Below, piece after piece: positions 25,715-34,648 of a DNA stretch of 64,000 bases. Within the stretch, counting starts at the first letter, position 1, and every line of letters starts with the position of its first letter. The position numbers and the translations under genes were made by a program. Below the pieces are notes generated by a model that worked only from the letters and a program-made list of their open reading frames with translations, was not told the origin of the DNA and ran no database searches. Origin of the DNA: Rahnella bonaserana (GTDB lineage: Bacteria; Pseudomonadota; Gammaproteobacteria; Enterobacterales; Enterobacteriaceae). The stretch covers positions 1-64,000 of the forward strand of contig NZ_JAFMOW010000057.1 in assembly GCF_019049675.1 (NCBI RefSeq), given 5' to 3'.

Positions 25715-26097
25715 GATTTTTCCTTGTTAGAAAAAAATTTTCCGCTAATGACGGAGTTGTTCTCTACCTTAAGATCAGGAAGATATTATTTATTATTGTT
25801 ATTCGTAAGTTACGGATTTTGTCATTAGTGTTGAAGTAAGGCAACTAAAAATCTGTTGACTAATCGAAAAAACAGCAATTTTAGTTAAGTTGAATTATCG
25901 TTTCGAATGATCATACCTGTTGATGAAACATCCGTAGGCGCCCTTTCTCATCGTAAATTAGTTCATCCGTTCATTCGTTGGATATCAATAGATAGGTGTA
26001 TAGCTATGGTATAGCTACTTGTATATAACTGACGAATACAAACATTTACACTGTCTGTATATACAGTAAAATTCACATTCTCAAAAAGGAGAATGTG
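25715..26097. other. Intergenic region upstream of int
   Basis: This 383-base AT-rich stretch separates the divergent zinc-ribbon gene and int. I see no gene in it. It holds a LexA box near int and several short repeats of the type TTCATCCGTTCATTCG; I could not define a reliable -10/-35 pair. Confidence 0.6.
26051..26066. promoter_or_regulatory. LexA (SOS) box upstream of int
   Basis: CTGTCTGTATATACAG fits the LexA consensus CTGT-N8-ACAG exactly and is flanked by A on the left and T-A on the right as in strong boxes (TACTGT...ACAGTA). It ends 31 bases before the int ATG. LexA bound here would repress int until DNA damage. Confidence 0.75.
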
Positions 26098-27153
26098 ATG
26101 AGTGTAAGAAAGCTGTCTACTGGCAAATGGTTATGTGAGTGCTACCCGAACGGGCGCGAAGGTAAGCGGTGCCGCAGGCAGTTTGATTCCAAGGGTGAAG
26201 CCTTAGCCTTTGAGACTTACACCATGGATCAGGCAAAGAACAAACCCTGGCTGGGTGAGAAGGAAGACCGGCGGAAGCTGAGCGAACTGGTCGAACTCTG
26301 GTACAGCCTGCACGGCTGCTCTCTGAATGATAAAAAGGGACGTCTGGGCAAACTAAGGATTATCAGCGCGGGAATGGGTGACCCGATAGCCAGCATGATC
26401 ACACCGAAGGACTGGGCACACTATCGTGATCAGCGACTGAGAGGTGAAATTGATAACGGCTACAGTACCAGCCTGGCAACCCGTAAAGTTTCTACCGGTA
26501 CGGTGAACTGTGAACATGCTTTTCTGCGGGCGGTGTTCAATGAGCTGAAACGCCTGGGGGAATGGTCGTTACCTAACCCGCTGGAAAACATCCGCGAGTT
26601 CGACCAGCCGGAACGTGAAATGGCATGGCTGACTCAGGAACAAATTCTGCAGCTCATGGCAGCATGTGAGCAGCATGGAAATGACGAATTAACGCTTATC
26701 GTTAAAGTCTGCCTTTCAACCGGCGCACGTTGGAACGAGGCGGCAAAAATCAAAAGCTCGCAGATTTCTCCCTATAAACTCACCTTCATCAATACCAAAG
26801 GTAAAAAGAACCGTACCGTTCCCCTCGCCCGCCCTCTCTATGACGAATTGATCGCCCGTAAGGGCACTCCCTTCTCACCCTGCTATAAGCAGTTTTATCG
26901 GGTGATCAGGCTGGCCGGCATCGAACTGCCGGAAGGTCAGATGACGCACGTCCTGCGCCATACCTTCGCCAGTCACTTTATGATGGCCGGTGGCAACATC
27001 ATCGTGCTGCAGCGCATCCTCGGGCACTCAGATATCCGGGTCACTATGCGATACGCGCACTTTGCTCCGGATCACCTGGAAGACGCTATCCACCTGAATC
27101 CGCTGGCTCAAATCAGTGGCGATAAAATGGCGATGGAGAATCCAAATGAGTAA
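26098..27153 (+). CDS. int: Tyrosine recombinase, P2-family integrase
   Basis: The 351-residue protein aligns with P2 Int. The N-terminal arm-binding part starts MSVRKLSTGKWLCECYPNG; the catalytic domain shows STGARWNEA (Arg), HVLRHTFASH (HxxR), LGHSDIRVTMRYAHFAP (His and the nucleophile Tyr). It would integrate and excise the prophage. I chose ATG 26098 with AGGAG six bases upstream; GTG three bases earlier is too close to the ribosome site. It reads toward the chromosome and ends 69 bases before sdsR, so attR should lie in that gap or in the sdsR terminator. In P2 int reads toward ogr instead; here it reads away from it. Confidence 0.93.
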   Translation: MSVRKLSTGKWLCECYPNGREGKRCRRQFDSKGEALAFETYTMDQAKNKPWLGEKEDRRKLSELVELWYSLHGCSLNDKKGRLGKLRIISAGMGDPIASMITPKDWAHYRDQRLRGEIDNGYSTSLATRKVSTGTVNCEHAFLRAVFNELKRLGEWSLPNPLENIREFDQPEREMAWLTQEQILQLMAACEQHGNDELTLIVKVCLSTGARWNEAAKIKSSQISPYKLTFINTKGKKNRTVPLARPLYDELIARKGTPFSPCYKQFYRVIRLAGIELPEGQMTHVLRHTFASHFMMAGGNIIVLQRILGHSDIRVTMRYAHFAPDHLEDAIHLNPLAQISGDKMAMENPNE

Positions 27154-27177
27154 CATTGAGGGTAAGTGAAAACAGCC

Positions 27178-27210
27178 TAAGTTATTGTTTTTACTATAAG
27201 TTATTGTTTT
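27178..27210. repeat. Two 14-bp direct repeats between int and sdsR
   Basis: TAAGTTATTGTTTT occurs at 27178-27191 and again at 27197-27210, a period of 19 bases. They lie just downstream of int, where tyrosine integrases bind arm-type sites of attP. They are candidates for such P' arm sites. Confidence 0.65.
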
Positions 27211-27221
27211 GAAAAACAGGC

Positions 27222-27325
27222 AAAAAAAAGACCGAATACGATTCCTATATTCGGTCTAGGGAAATGGCTCTTGGGAGAGAGCCGTGCGCTAAAAGTTGGC
27301 ATTAATGCAGGCGGTTAAGCCGTAC
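27222..27325 (-). ncRNA. sdsR: SdsR (RyeB) small RNA
   Basis: The minus strand carries the conserved SdsR sequence: GCCTGCATTAATGCCAACTT, then AGCGCACGGCTCTC and a terminator hairpin AGACCGAATACG/TATTCGGTCT (27229-27257) with eight T. SdsR is a stationary-phase, sigma-S-dependent Hfq RNA that represses targets such as ompD and tolC. A sigma-S-like -10 (CTACTCT, 27333-27339 on the minus strand) puts the start near 27325, giving about 104 bases as in E. coli. yebY follows as in E. coli. The exact ends are estimated. Confidence 0.92.
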
Positions 27326-27467
27326 AACTTAAAGAGTAGACGACAGATGACTAATTTCCACCCAGTTTGAAACATAGTGATAATAACAATGAGGCATTAT
27401 TTTCATTGTGTGACAACATACGCAAAACATGGGATTAACATCAGTCGTTTACCGGCAGCACGGCGCT

Positions 27468-27803
27468 TCAGCAGAGTGATTCAGCTTTAGCGATAAAAGG
27501 AGCCAGGCTCATTTTTTGTCCGGGATTCTGCGGGTCATCCAGCCAGATTTTCTCCAGTGGCACCGCCTGAACCTGATGGTTTTTGACCTGCTCTTTTGCC
27601 ACGTCATTCAGAGGATATTGCGCCAGCGTACTGTCATTAATCACATACAGCGCTTTTCCCGGACGGCATTGCAGCATGACTTCTTCACGGGTGAAAGCCC
27701 AGGCTTTACCGTATTGCAGGCGGCTGATGGTCTCCAGTTGCGGTGCGGCAAAACTGCTGGCAGATAAGGTCAGCAGCACGCAGGCTAGCAGTGTTTTCCT
27801 CAT
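27468..27803 (-). CDS. yebY: YebY, periplasmic DUF2511 protein
   Basis: The 111-residue protein has a signal peptide (residues 1-19, [19 protein letters not shown]) and one Cys pair (C46 and the C-terminal C111). It is the last gene of the yebZ-yebY side of the copper-linked cluster yobA-yebZ-yebY, conserved from E. coli. In E. coli this operon responds to copper; the role of YebY is not settled. A 51-base gap separates it from yebZ. Confidence 0.9.
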   Translation of the reverse strand: MRKTLLACVLLTLSASSFAAPQLETISRLQYGKAWAFTREEVMLQCRPGKALYVINDSTLAQYPLNDVAKEQVKNHQVQAVPLEKIWLDDPQNPGQKMSLAPFIAKAESLC

Positions 27804-27853
27804 GATTTTTCCTCGATGATATTAAATTCTTTGTAATCTTTAGATAACCGGCT

Positions 27854-28738
27854 TCAACGCGGGGCAAGTGTGGCGAACCCGCTCACCAGCAATAAAACGC
27901 TGAGTGCCAGCCCCCATTCAAGCCATGTCATGGTGATAAAACGATTCTGCGCCCGCAGCGGATCTTTGCCCATCAGCGGTACCAGCCGGTAACGGTTGTA
28001 GACTGCCACGGACGCCATCATTCCGACCAGTATCACTTTGACCACCAGCAGGCACTGATAAAGAGAAGTCATATCGGTGGGCCAGCGCTGCAAAATAATG
28101 GCGGTATTGATGATTCCGGTAACGATCACCAGCGCGACCGCAGCATGTCCCCAGACAGAAAATCGGATTAACGTGACAATCGCGTAAGGTCTTGCCGCAG
28201 GCTCGCGGGTGTACAACATGCAGGTCAGTAAAGGCAGTAAAGACCCAAACCAGTAAGCTGCGCTGAGCAAATGCACCACATGATTAGTCCGCTGTGCCAA
28301 CCCCAGTAAGCCCTGATGCATCGCGGCATGACCAATCAGAGCCTGAGTTATCAGTAAACCCAGCGAGCACAGAAACAGCAGGACATTACGCCCGGGCATC
28401 CAGTCCATTAACATGACCAGCAACAGCACGGCGGTCAGTAATAAGTGCCAACTCCATACTTCCCCAAACGCGGTGGTTAATACCAGTATCCAGACGTTAA
28501 TGTTGAGGATGTCTTCCCAACCGTTGCCCATCAGAGCGGCCTGAATAGCCAGCATCCCGACGGAAGTGACCGCTGCAAGCAGCCCGGACCAAACCATCAG
28601 CATCTGATTTTTACGCTGCAAAATGGCCGAAAATCCGTCAGGCGCCAGCAATGAGCAAAATACGCTCAGTCCGAAGATTTGCATCAATGACGCAAAATGT
28701 ACGAACCGGCACAGGACGAACAGTGCTGTGAGACTCAT
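27854..28738 (-). CDS. yebZ: CopD-family inner membrane copper protein YebZ
   Basis: The 294-residue protein has about eight membrane helices and belongs to the CopD/PcoD family, thought to move copper across the inner membrane together with CopC-type YobA. Conserved features include H14 in FVHFASLMQ and GHAAMHQG in the middle. The gene starts four bases after the yobA stop, so the two form an operon. Confidence 0.92.
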   Translation of the reverse strand: MSLTALFVLCRFVHFASLMQIFGLSVFCSLLAPDGFSAILQRKNQMLMVWSGLLAAVTSVGMLAIQAALMGNGWEDILNINVWILVLTTAFGEVWSWHLLLTAVLLLVMLMDWMPGRNVLLFLCSLGLLITQALIGHAAMHQGLLGLAQRTNHVVHLLSAAYWFGSLLPLLTCMLYTREPAARPYAIVTLIRFSVWGHAAVALVIVTGIINTAIILQRWPTDMTSLYQCLLVVKVILVGMMASVAVYNRYRLVPLMGKDPLRAQNRFITMTWLEWGLALSVLLLVSGFATLAPR

Positions 28739-28741
28739 GGC

Positions 28742-29125
28742 TTATTTAACGGTGAAGCTGTACTGACCGTTCGTTTTATGACCATCAACGGAAACCACAT
28801 TCCACGTCACGACATATTTCCCGGCGGCAAGTGCGTCGGTCAGCGGCAGCACGGCCTGCGTATTGTCGTTCGCGGCCAGCGTCATTTTACCGGTTTTCAC
28901 CGTTTTCTTGCTGGCATCTGTCAGGGTGATTTTACTGAAATTTGGCTCGATACCTTCACTGAAACCCAGTGATAATTCGGTCGGACTGGCGTTAAGAACC
29001 GCATCCGCCGCAGGCGTTTCCGTTTTGAGGTGAGCATGGGCAGAAGCCTGCTGTGAGATAAATCCGCTCAGCAATACGGCTGAGACTGCCAGGGCACGGC
29101 AAAGAGAAGTGGTTTTATTGAACAC
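28742..29125 (-). CDS. yobA: CopC-family periplasmic copper-binding protein YobA
   Basis: The 127-residue protein has a signal peptide (1-29) ending ASA, directly followed by HAHLKTETPAAD, where the new N-terminal His forms the Cu(II) site of CopC proteins. The C-terminal half (VVTWNVVSVDGHKTNGQYSF) is the conserved beta-sandwich edge with a second His ligand. It heads the yobA-yebZ-yebY operon. The family start and AAGGAAAT ribosome site agree. Confidence 0.93.
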   Translation of the reverse strand: MFNKTTSLCRALAVSAVLLSGFISQQASAHAHLKTETPAADAVLNASPTELSLGFSEGIEPNFSKITLTDASKKTVKTGKMTLAANDNTQAVLPLTDALAAGKYVVTWNVVSVDGHKTNGQYSFTVK

Positions 29126-29211
29126 GATAATTTCCTTGGCTTGCTTGATGATGAATTTATAACGCCGACACTTTAGCGCAATCCGTCACAAAACGATTGC
29201 CAAAAAGCCAT

Positions 29212-29247
29212 AAAAAAACGCAGAGGCCAGGGCACTCTGCGTTTTTT
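29212..29247. terminator. Rho-independent terminator between ftnA and yobA
   Basis: Hairpin CGCAGAG/CTCTGCG with A7 before and T6 after, so it can work in both directions. It directly follows the ftnA stop on the minus strand. Confidence 0.85.
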
Positions 29248-29266
29248 GGCAACCAGGGGCGAGAAT

Positions 29267-29773
29267 TTAGCCTGCTGGTGCCTGAGCAACCATGTTCTTC
29301 AGATCTTTATCAACAAAGAACAAGCCGTTGCCGGTATTGCTGACCAGCGCCAGTTTATCCAGCACGGATTTGAACAACGTTTCTTCTTCATGCTGCTCAG
29401 CAACGTACCACTGCAGGAAGTTGAAAGAAGAATAGTCTTTCAGCGTCATGGATAGATCAGCCAGCTCGTTGATTTTCTGAGTGATCAGCTGTTCGTGTTC
29501 GTAAGTCTGTTTGAACAAATCGGTCAGAGATTCGAAAGAAACCGGCGGAGCAGCAATCGCGCCCAGCAGTGGCAGAGCACCGGTATCGCTGACATATTTG
29601 AACAGACGATGCATGTGATCCATTTCTTCCATTGAATGCTGTTTCAGGAATGCGGCAGCACCTTCGTAGCCTTTATCGCTGCACCATGCACTCATCTGCA
29701 AATATAAATTGGCAGAATAAAACTCGAGGTTCAGCTGTTCATTAAGCTGATCAATCATTTCTTTTTTAAGCAT
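29267..29773 (-). CDS. ftnA: Ferritin, non-haem iron storage protein
   Basis: The 168-residue protein is a bacterial 24-mer ferritin. Ferroxidase ligands are present: E17 in [12 protein letters not shown]50 and H53 in [11 protein letters not shown]94 in YEHEQL, and the later Glu cluster QHEEETLF. It stores iron as ferric mineral in the cytoplasm. The placement between yobA and holE differs from E. coli, where ftnA is elsewhere nearby. A near-perfect Fur box lies about 170 bases upstream, as for E. coli ftnA, which is activated by iron-Fur. Confidence 0.95.
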   Translation of the reverse strand: MLKKEMIDQLNEQLNLEFYSANLYLQMSAWCSDKGYEGAAAFLKQHSMEEMDHMHRLFKYVSDTGALPLLGAIAAPPVSFESLTDLFKQTYEHEQLITQKINELADLSMTLKDYSSFNFLQWYVAEQHEEETLFKSVLDKLALVSNTGNGLFFVDKDLKNMVAQAPAG

Positions 29774-29938
29774 GGTACGGCTCCGGAATTAAATTATGAC
29801 AGGTGGGCTGAATTATTTATCCGCATTATGCCCGCATCAACACAAAATAAAAACACCCGATTCACATTAATATTCACTGCAATAACAAATATATTTAACC
29901 CAATGATTTATAATCATTTTATATCTAACCAAATATGC

Positions 29939-29957
29939 AACAATGATAATCATTAGC
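29939..29957. promoter_or_regulatory. Fur box upstream of ftnA
   Basis: AACAATGATAATCATTAGC matches 16 of 19 bases of the Fur consensus GATAATGATAATCATTATC, with the whole 14-base centre intact. It lies 166 bases upstream of the ftnA start and over 220 bases from holE. Confidence 0.8.
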
Positions 29958-30120
29958 ATGTAGGTGACTATTAAAAAGAATCATTCTTATTCACGATATT
30001 AATTAGCAGATTCTTGTTGAAGTTAATTATCACTTCGAATTTGTGAATGGTTCTTATTCACTCTTAATAATAATCATCCAATTCTATTCTTTGGGAGAGC
30101 GTAAAAGTAAAATCACAACA

Positions 30121-30149
30121 TTCACGCTGGCGTCTGCCTCGGGTACAAT
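30121..30149 (+). promoter_or_regulatory. Sigma-70 promoter for holE
   Basis: TTCACG and TACAAT with 17 bases between them; the -10 lies 30 bases before the holE ATG, leaving a leader of about 23 bases with AGGAAG as ribosome site. Confidence 0.6.
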
Positions 30150-30178
30150 GAGGTAAAACGGACCACCAGGAAGCAATA

Positions 30179-30409
30179 ATGAGTATCAATCTGGCTGAAA
30201 TCAGCAAAGACGAAATGGATCGCATCAACGTCGATCTTGCCGCCTCAGCGGTGGCTTTTAAAGAACGCTACAACATGCCGGTTGTCGCTGAGATGGCCGA
30301 GCGCGAGCAGCCTGCGCATTTACGCACCTATTTTCGTGAACGGGTTATGTTTTATCGCGGGGAATCACATAAGTTCTCCCGCTTACCTTACGAACCTAAG
30401 CAAAAGTAA
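30179..30409 (+). CDS. holE: DNA polymerase III theta subunit
   Basis: The 76-residue protein matches Hol[33 protein letters not shown] is the conserved N-terminal helical region (residues 4-35). Theta binds the epsilon proofreading subunit in the polymerase III core and stabilises it. It is alone on its strand, converging with pip 19 bases away. Confidence 0.95.
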   Translation: MSINLAEISKDEMDRINVDLAASAVAFKERYNMPVVAEMAEREQPAHLRTYFRERVMFYRGESHKFSRLPYEPKQK

Positions 30410-30428
30410 GCGGGAAAGCAGGAAAACG

Positions 30429-31427
<999 letters not shown>

Positions 31428-31660
31428 TTACATCTTAATAACAGCGCATTGGCCCACTTACAACAAGTGGTTATCGCCAAAAACCGTTGTTTTGCATGCC
31501 GTTCGCATACTTATCGTGCAATTTGATTGCATCACATGCCAGCCGGTAAAAGTGCTCTCCTGTGTAAAGTATTGTGGGATACGCGAAGGTGCTTGCAACT
31601 GATCTGAATTAAGCAGTAAATAGGTGAGCAACCCAATCCACCAGCTTTAGAGAGGCGAAT

Positions 31661-31762
31661 ATGAGTAAAGGAATGGATAGCAAAAAGAATGCGAAGAAAA
31701 AGCCATTGAAAACACCGGCCGAAAAAAAGGCTGATAAAAAAGCTAAGAAAGCTTCTGCTTAA
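31661..31762 (+). CDS. 33-residue lysine-rich peptide
   Basis: MSKGMDSKKNAKKK starts a 33-residue peptide with 13 Lys and 7 Ala, strongly basic and free of aromatic residues. AGAGAGG lies five bases before the ATG and an intrinsic terminator follows the stop by 17 bases, so the unit looks like a genuine short gene. I do not know its function; such peptides may bind nucleic acid or ribosomes. Confidence 0.65.
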   Translation: MSKGMDSKKNAKKKPLKTPAEKKADKKAKKASA

Positions 31763-31779
31763 CAATGGTCTTCGTAAAT

Positions 31780-31803
31780 AAACCCGCCAAGAGCGGGTTT
31801 TTT
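31780..31803 (+). terminator. Terminator of the lysine-rich peptide gene
   Basis: Hairpin AACCCGC/GCGGGTT with a short loop followed by T6. Confidence 0.85.
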
Positions 31804-31934
31804 ATGTCCCGTGATAGTTCAAACCGCAGGGGCGTTGGCTGCGTTTACTTCACCCGAATCACTGACCCATGTCAGCTCATCGGGATTCACGCAGTTGCCG
31901 CCTGCCTGCAATACGAATTATTTTGGGTAAGCGT

Positions 31935-33980
31935 TTACGGTTTTTCCGCGTTTGCCAGCGCCAGCACAAAAGCATACTCCAGCGCGATATCTTCATAGGC
32001 TTTGAAGCGGCCGGATTTACCGCCATGTCCGGAATCCATATCGGTGTGCATCAGCAACTGATTATCATCGGTTTTAAGCTCGCGTAATTTCGCTACCCAT
32101 TTTGCCGGTTCCCAGTATTGCACCTGCGAATCATGTAAACCGGTGGTCACCAGCATATTCGGATAGGCCTGAGCACGAACCTGATCGTACGGGCTGTATT
32201 GCAGCATATAGTCGTAACAGGCTTTGTCGTTCGGGTTGCCCCATTCGTCGTATTCACCGGTCGTCAGCGGAATAGACTCATCGAGCATAGTCGTCACGAC
32301 ATCCACAAACGGAACCTGCGCCACGATGCCGTGATACAACTCCGGCGCCTGATTAATGATTGCGCCCATCAGTAAACCGCCTGCGCTGCCGCCCATGGCG
32401 TATACCTGCCCGGCATCGCCGTAGCCTTCGGCCACCAGCTCTTTTGTCACATCGATGAAATCGTGGAAAGTGTTGAGTTTATTGAACAGCTTGCCATCGT
32501 CGTACCATTGCTGGCCGAGTTCTGCCCCGCCGCGGATATGCGCCAGTGCAAAAACAAAACCACGATCCAGCAAACTCAGGCGACTGCCGCTGAATGCCGG
32601 ATCCATGCTGCTGCCATAAGAACCGTAGCCGTAAACCAGTAACGGATTTTCATTCGGCTTAAACAGTTCACGACGATAAACCAGCGATACCGGCACTTTC
32701 AGGCCATCGCGCGCCGTGACCCAGACGCGTTCGCTGCGATAATTGTCTGCATCGAAATCTTTTACTTCCTGCTGTTTAAGCAAGGTACGTTCATGCGTAT
32801 CGAGGTCCAGTTCAAACAACGTACTGGGCATGGTCATTGAGGAATAGCCATAACGCAGCAATGACGTATCCGGTTCCGGGTTGTATGCCAGCCAGGTGGT
32901 ATAGGTCGGATCATCGAACACCAGCGATTTTTCTTCACCGGTTTTCCAGTGGATCTGGCGCAGCTGCGTCAGCCCCTGATGGCGTTCTTCCACTACCAGC
33001 CAGTCACGGAACAGACTGAAGCCTTCAAGCATCACTTCAGTGCGCGGCGCAATCAGCGTCTGCCAGTTTGCTTCCACGCCATCTTCACTCTTATAAAGTC
33101 CGAAATTTTTGCCGTCTTTATTGGAGCGGATGTAGAAATGCCCGAGGTAATGATCGAGCGCATATTCATGATCTTTACGGCGCGAGAGGAAGACCTGCGG
33201 TTCGGCCTGCGGATCGTCGGCATCCAGCAGCAGGATCTCGGAAGTCGTGGTGCTGTCGAGGTGGATCAGAATGTATTTTTCGGACGTGGTTTTATCCAGT
33301 CCGACGTAAAAGGTGTCGTCTTTCTCTTCGTACACCAGCTTGTCGGTTTTCGGATCCGTGCCGACCACGTGGCGATAAACCTGATACGGCAGTAAGGTTT
33401 TCTTGTGTTTGCGCACGTAATACAGCGTCTGAGAATCGTTCGCCCATTCACTGCTGCCGGAGGTGTTTTTAAGCAGATCGTCAGTCCAGCTTTCGTCATC
33501 GAGTTTTTTGATGCGAATGTCGTACTGACGGCGCGAAAGAAAATCTTCCGCCACGGCCATCAGTTTGTTATCAGGGCTGATATCCAGGCCGCCCAGCGTA
33601 TAAAACTCACTGTCTTTGGCGCGCTCATTGCCGTCAATCAGCGTGGTCCAGTTTTCCTGTTCTGTGGCTGGCTGACGCAGATAAATCGCGTATTCGTTGC
33701 CCGGTTCATAACGGGTCTGATAACGGTAGCCGTGTTTCACGTAGGGAACGGAATGATCCTGCTGCGCAATGCGCGCCACCATTTCACCGTACAGCGTTTC
33801 ACGCAATGTCTGATGCGGCTGCATAGCCTGTTCGGTAAATTCGTTTTCAGCGGTCAGATAGGCCAGAACCTGAGGGTCGGCGCGGTCATCGTCACGCAGC
33901 CAGTAATAATTATCGACACGGTCATCACCGTGAATGCTCAGGGTTTGCGGGCGTTTTTCAGCCTTTGGAGGTGTCATCAT
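31935..33980 (-). CDS. ptrB: Oligopeptidase B
   Basis: The 681-residue serine peptidase of family S9A cuts short peptides after Arg and Lys in the cytoplasm. The N-terminal beta-propeller begins at [17 protein letters not shown]; the catalytic domain has [11 protein letters not shown] (Ser), [15 protein letters not shown] (Asp region) and DSGHGGKSG (His). I chose the start at [10 protein letters not shown], which corresponds to the E. coli N terminus; 21 further upstream codons look non-coding. Confidence 0.95.
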   Translation of the reverse strand: MMTPPKAEKRPQTLSIHGDDRVDNYYWLRDDDRADPQVLAYLTAENEFTEQAMQPHQTLRETLYGEMVARIAQQDHSVPYVKHGYRYQTRYEPGNEYAIYLRQPATEQENWTTLIDGNERAKDSEFYTLGGLDISPDNKLMAVAEDFLSRRQYDIRIKKLDDESWTDDLLKNTSGSSEWANDSQTLYYVRKHKKTLLPYQVYRHVVGTDPKTDKLVYEEKDDTFYVGLDKTTSEKYILIHLDSTTTSEILLLDADDPQAEPQVFLSRRKDHEYALDHYLGHFYIRSNKDGKNFGLYKSEDGVEANWQTLIAPRTEVMLEGFSLFRDWLVVEERHQGLTQLRQIHWKTGEEKSLVFDDPTYTTWLAYNPEPDTSLLRYGYSSMTMPSTLFELDLDTHERTLLKQQEVKDFDADNYRSERVWVTARDGLKVPVSLVYRRELFKPNENPLLVYGYGSYGSSMDPAFSGSRLSLLDRGFVFALAHIRGGAELGQQWYDDGKLFNKLNTFHDFIDVTKELVAEGYGDAGQVYAMGGSAGGLLMGAIINQAPELYHGIVAQVPFVDVVTTMLDESIPLTTGEYDEWGNPNDKACYDYMLQYSPYDQVRAQAYPNMLVTTGLHDSQVQYWEPAKWVAKLRELKTDDNQLLMHTDMDSGHGGKSGRFKAYEDIALEYAFVLALANAEKP

Positions 33981-34102
33981 CTCGGGATCTCTTTGTCCTC
34001 TTTGCGGTGTGACAAGAGTGACAGGTTTAGACAGGGAAACCAAGAGACGTCAATGCGGGTAAATAATGCGTCCGCTAAGAAATTAACGGACGCAGTCGGT
34101 GC

Positions 34103-34468
34103 TTATAACGGCGCGCTGTAGCTGATTTCGCCAATCTGACAGTTGAGGGTCACCTGATAAGTTTTATCAGTATGATCACCACGCACTTTCAGCGGGATAT
34201 CCCATTTCGCGTTACTGCCGCTGATGCTGTCAGTCACCACCCACGCGACCGGCGTGGAGGTGCCGAGCACTTTTTTATCCGCATCCCAGCGCGGAATACG
34301 GTTTTGCAGGAAATCACGTTTTACCAGCGCCGCTACGTCATCTTTGGTGGCCGTGGCGCAGGGTGTGACCGTCGCCGTTCTCACTTCAGCTTCGTCAGCC
34401 TGTGCGACCTGGCTCAGGCTGCTCATTCCTGCAACGGCCATCGCAACGCCCAAGATTATCTTTTTCAT
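34103..34468 (-). CDS. yebF: YebF, secreted protein
   Basis: The 121-residue product has a signal peptide (residues 1-24, ending AQA) and the YebF core VKRDFLQNRIPRWD..K..G...PVAWV and PLKVRG, with the two cysteines (C38, C112 region) that form the disulfide. In E. coli YebF leaves the cell through outer membrane porins and is used as an export carrier. The start MKKIILG has GGGAAGA upstream; 35 further in-frame codons before it do not resemble the family. The gene lies upstream of ptrB as in E. coli, where yebE intervenes. Confidence 0.92.
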   Translation of the reverse strand: MKKIILGVAMAVAGMSSLSQVAQADEAEVRTATVTPCATATKDDVAALVKRDFLQNRIPRWDADKKVLGTSTPVAWVVTDSISGSNAKWDIPLKVRGDHTDKTYQVTLNCQIGEISYSAPL

Positions 34469-34648
34469 CGTTCGTCTTCCCAGTCTTTGTCGTTCATTCA
34501 GTTGACCTTGCAAAATAATAGCCCTACACAAGACAAGGTCATCGCTTGCGTCAGACACTATAATCTTCAACAAGGCAATAACACAACATTAACAACAAGA
34601 CATTCGATGCAAAGACAAACTTTTAACGCAGAACTCTTAACATAAACG

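Larger units (their letters stand above)
29774..30178. other. AT-rich regulatory gap between ftnA and holE
   Basis: This 405-base region has no gene. It holds one strong and two weaker Fur-like boxes (29970-29988, 30063-30081 by partial match) and a sigma-70-like promoter for holE. The AT content would suit H-NS binding, part of the Fur activation model for ftnA in E. coli. Confidence 0.65.
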
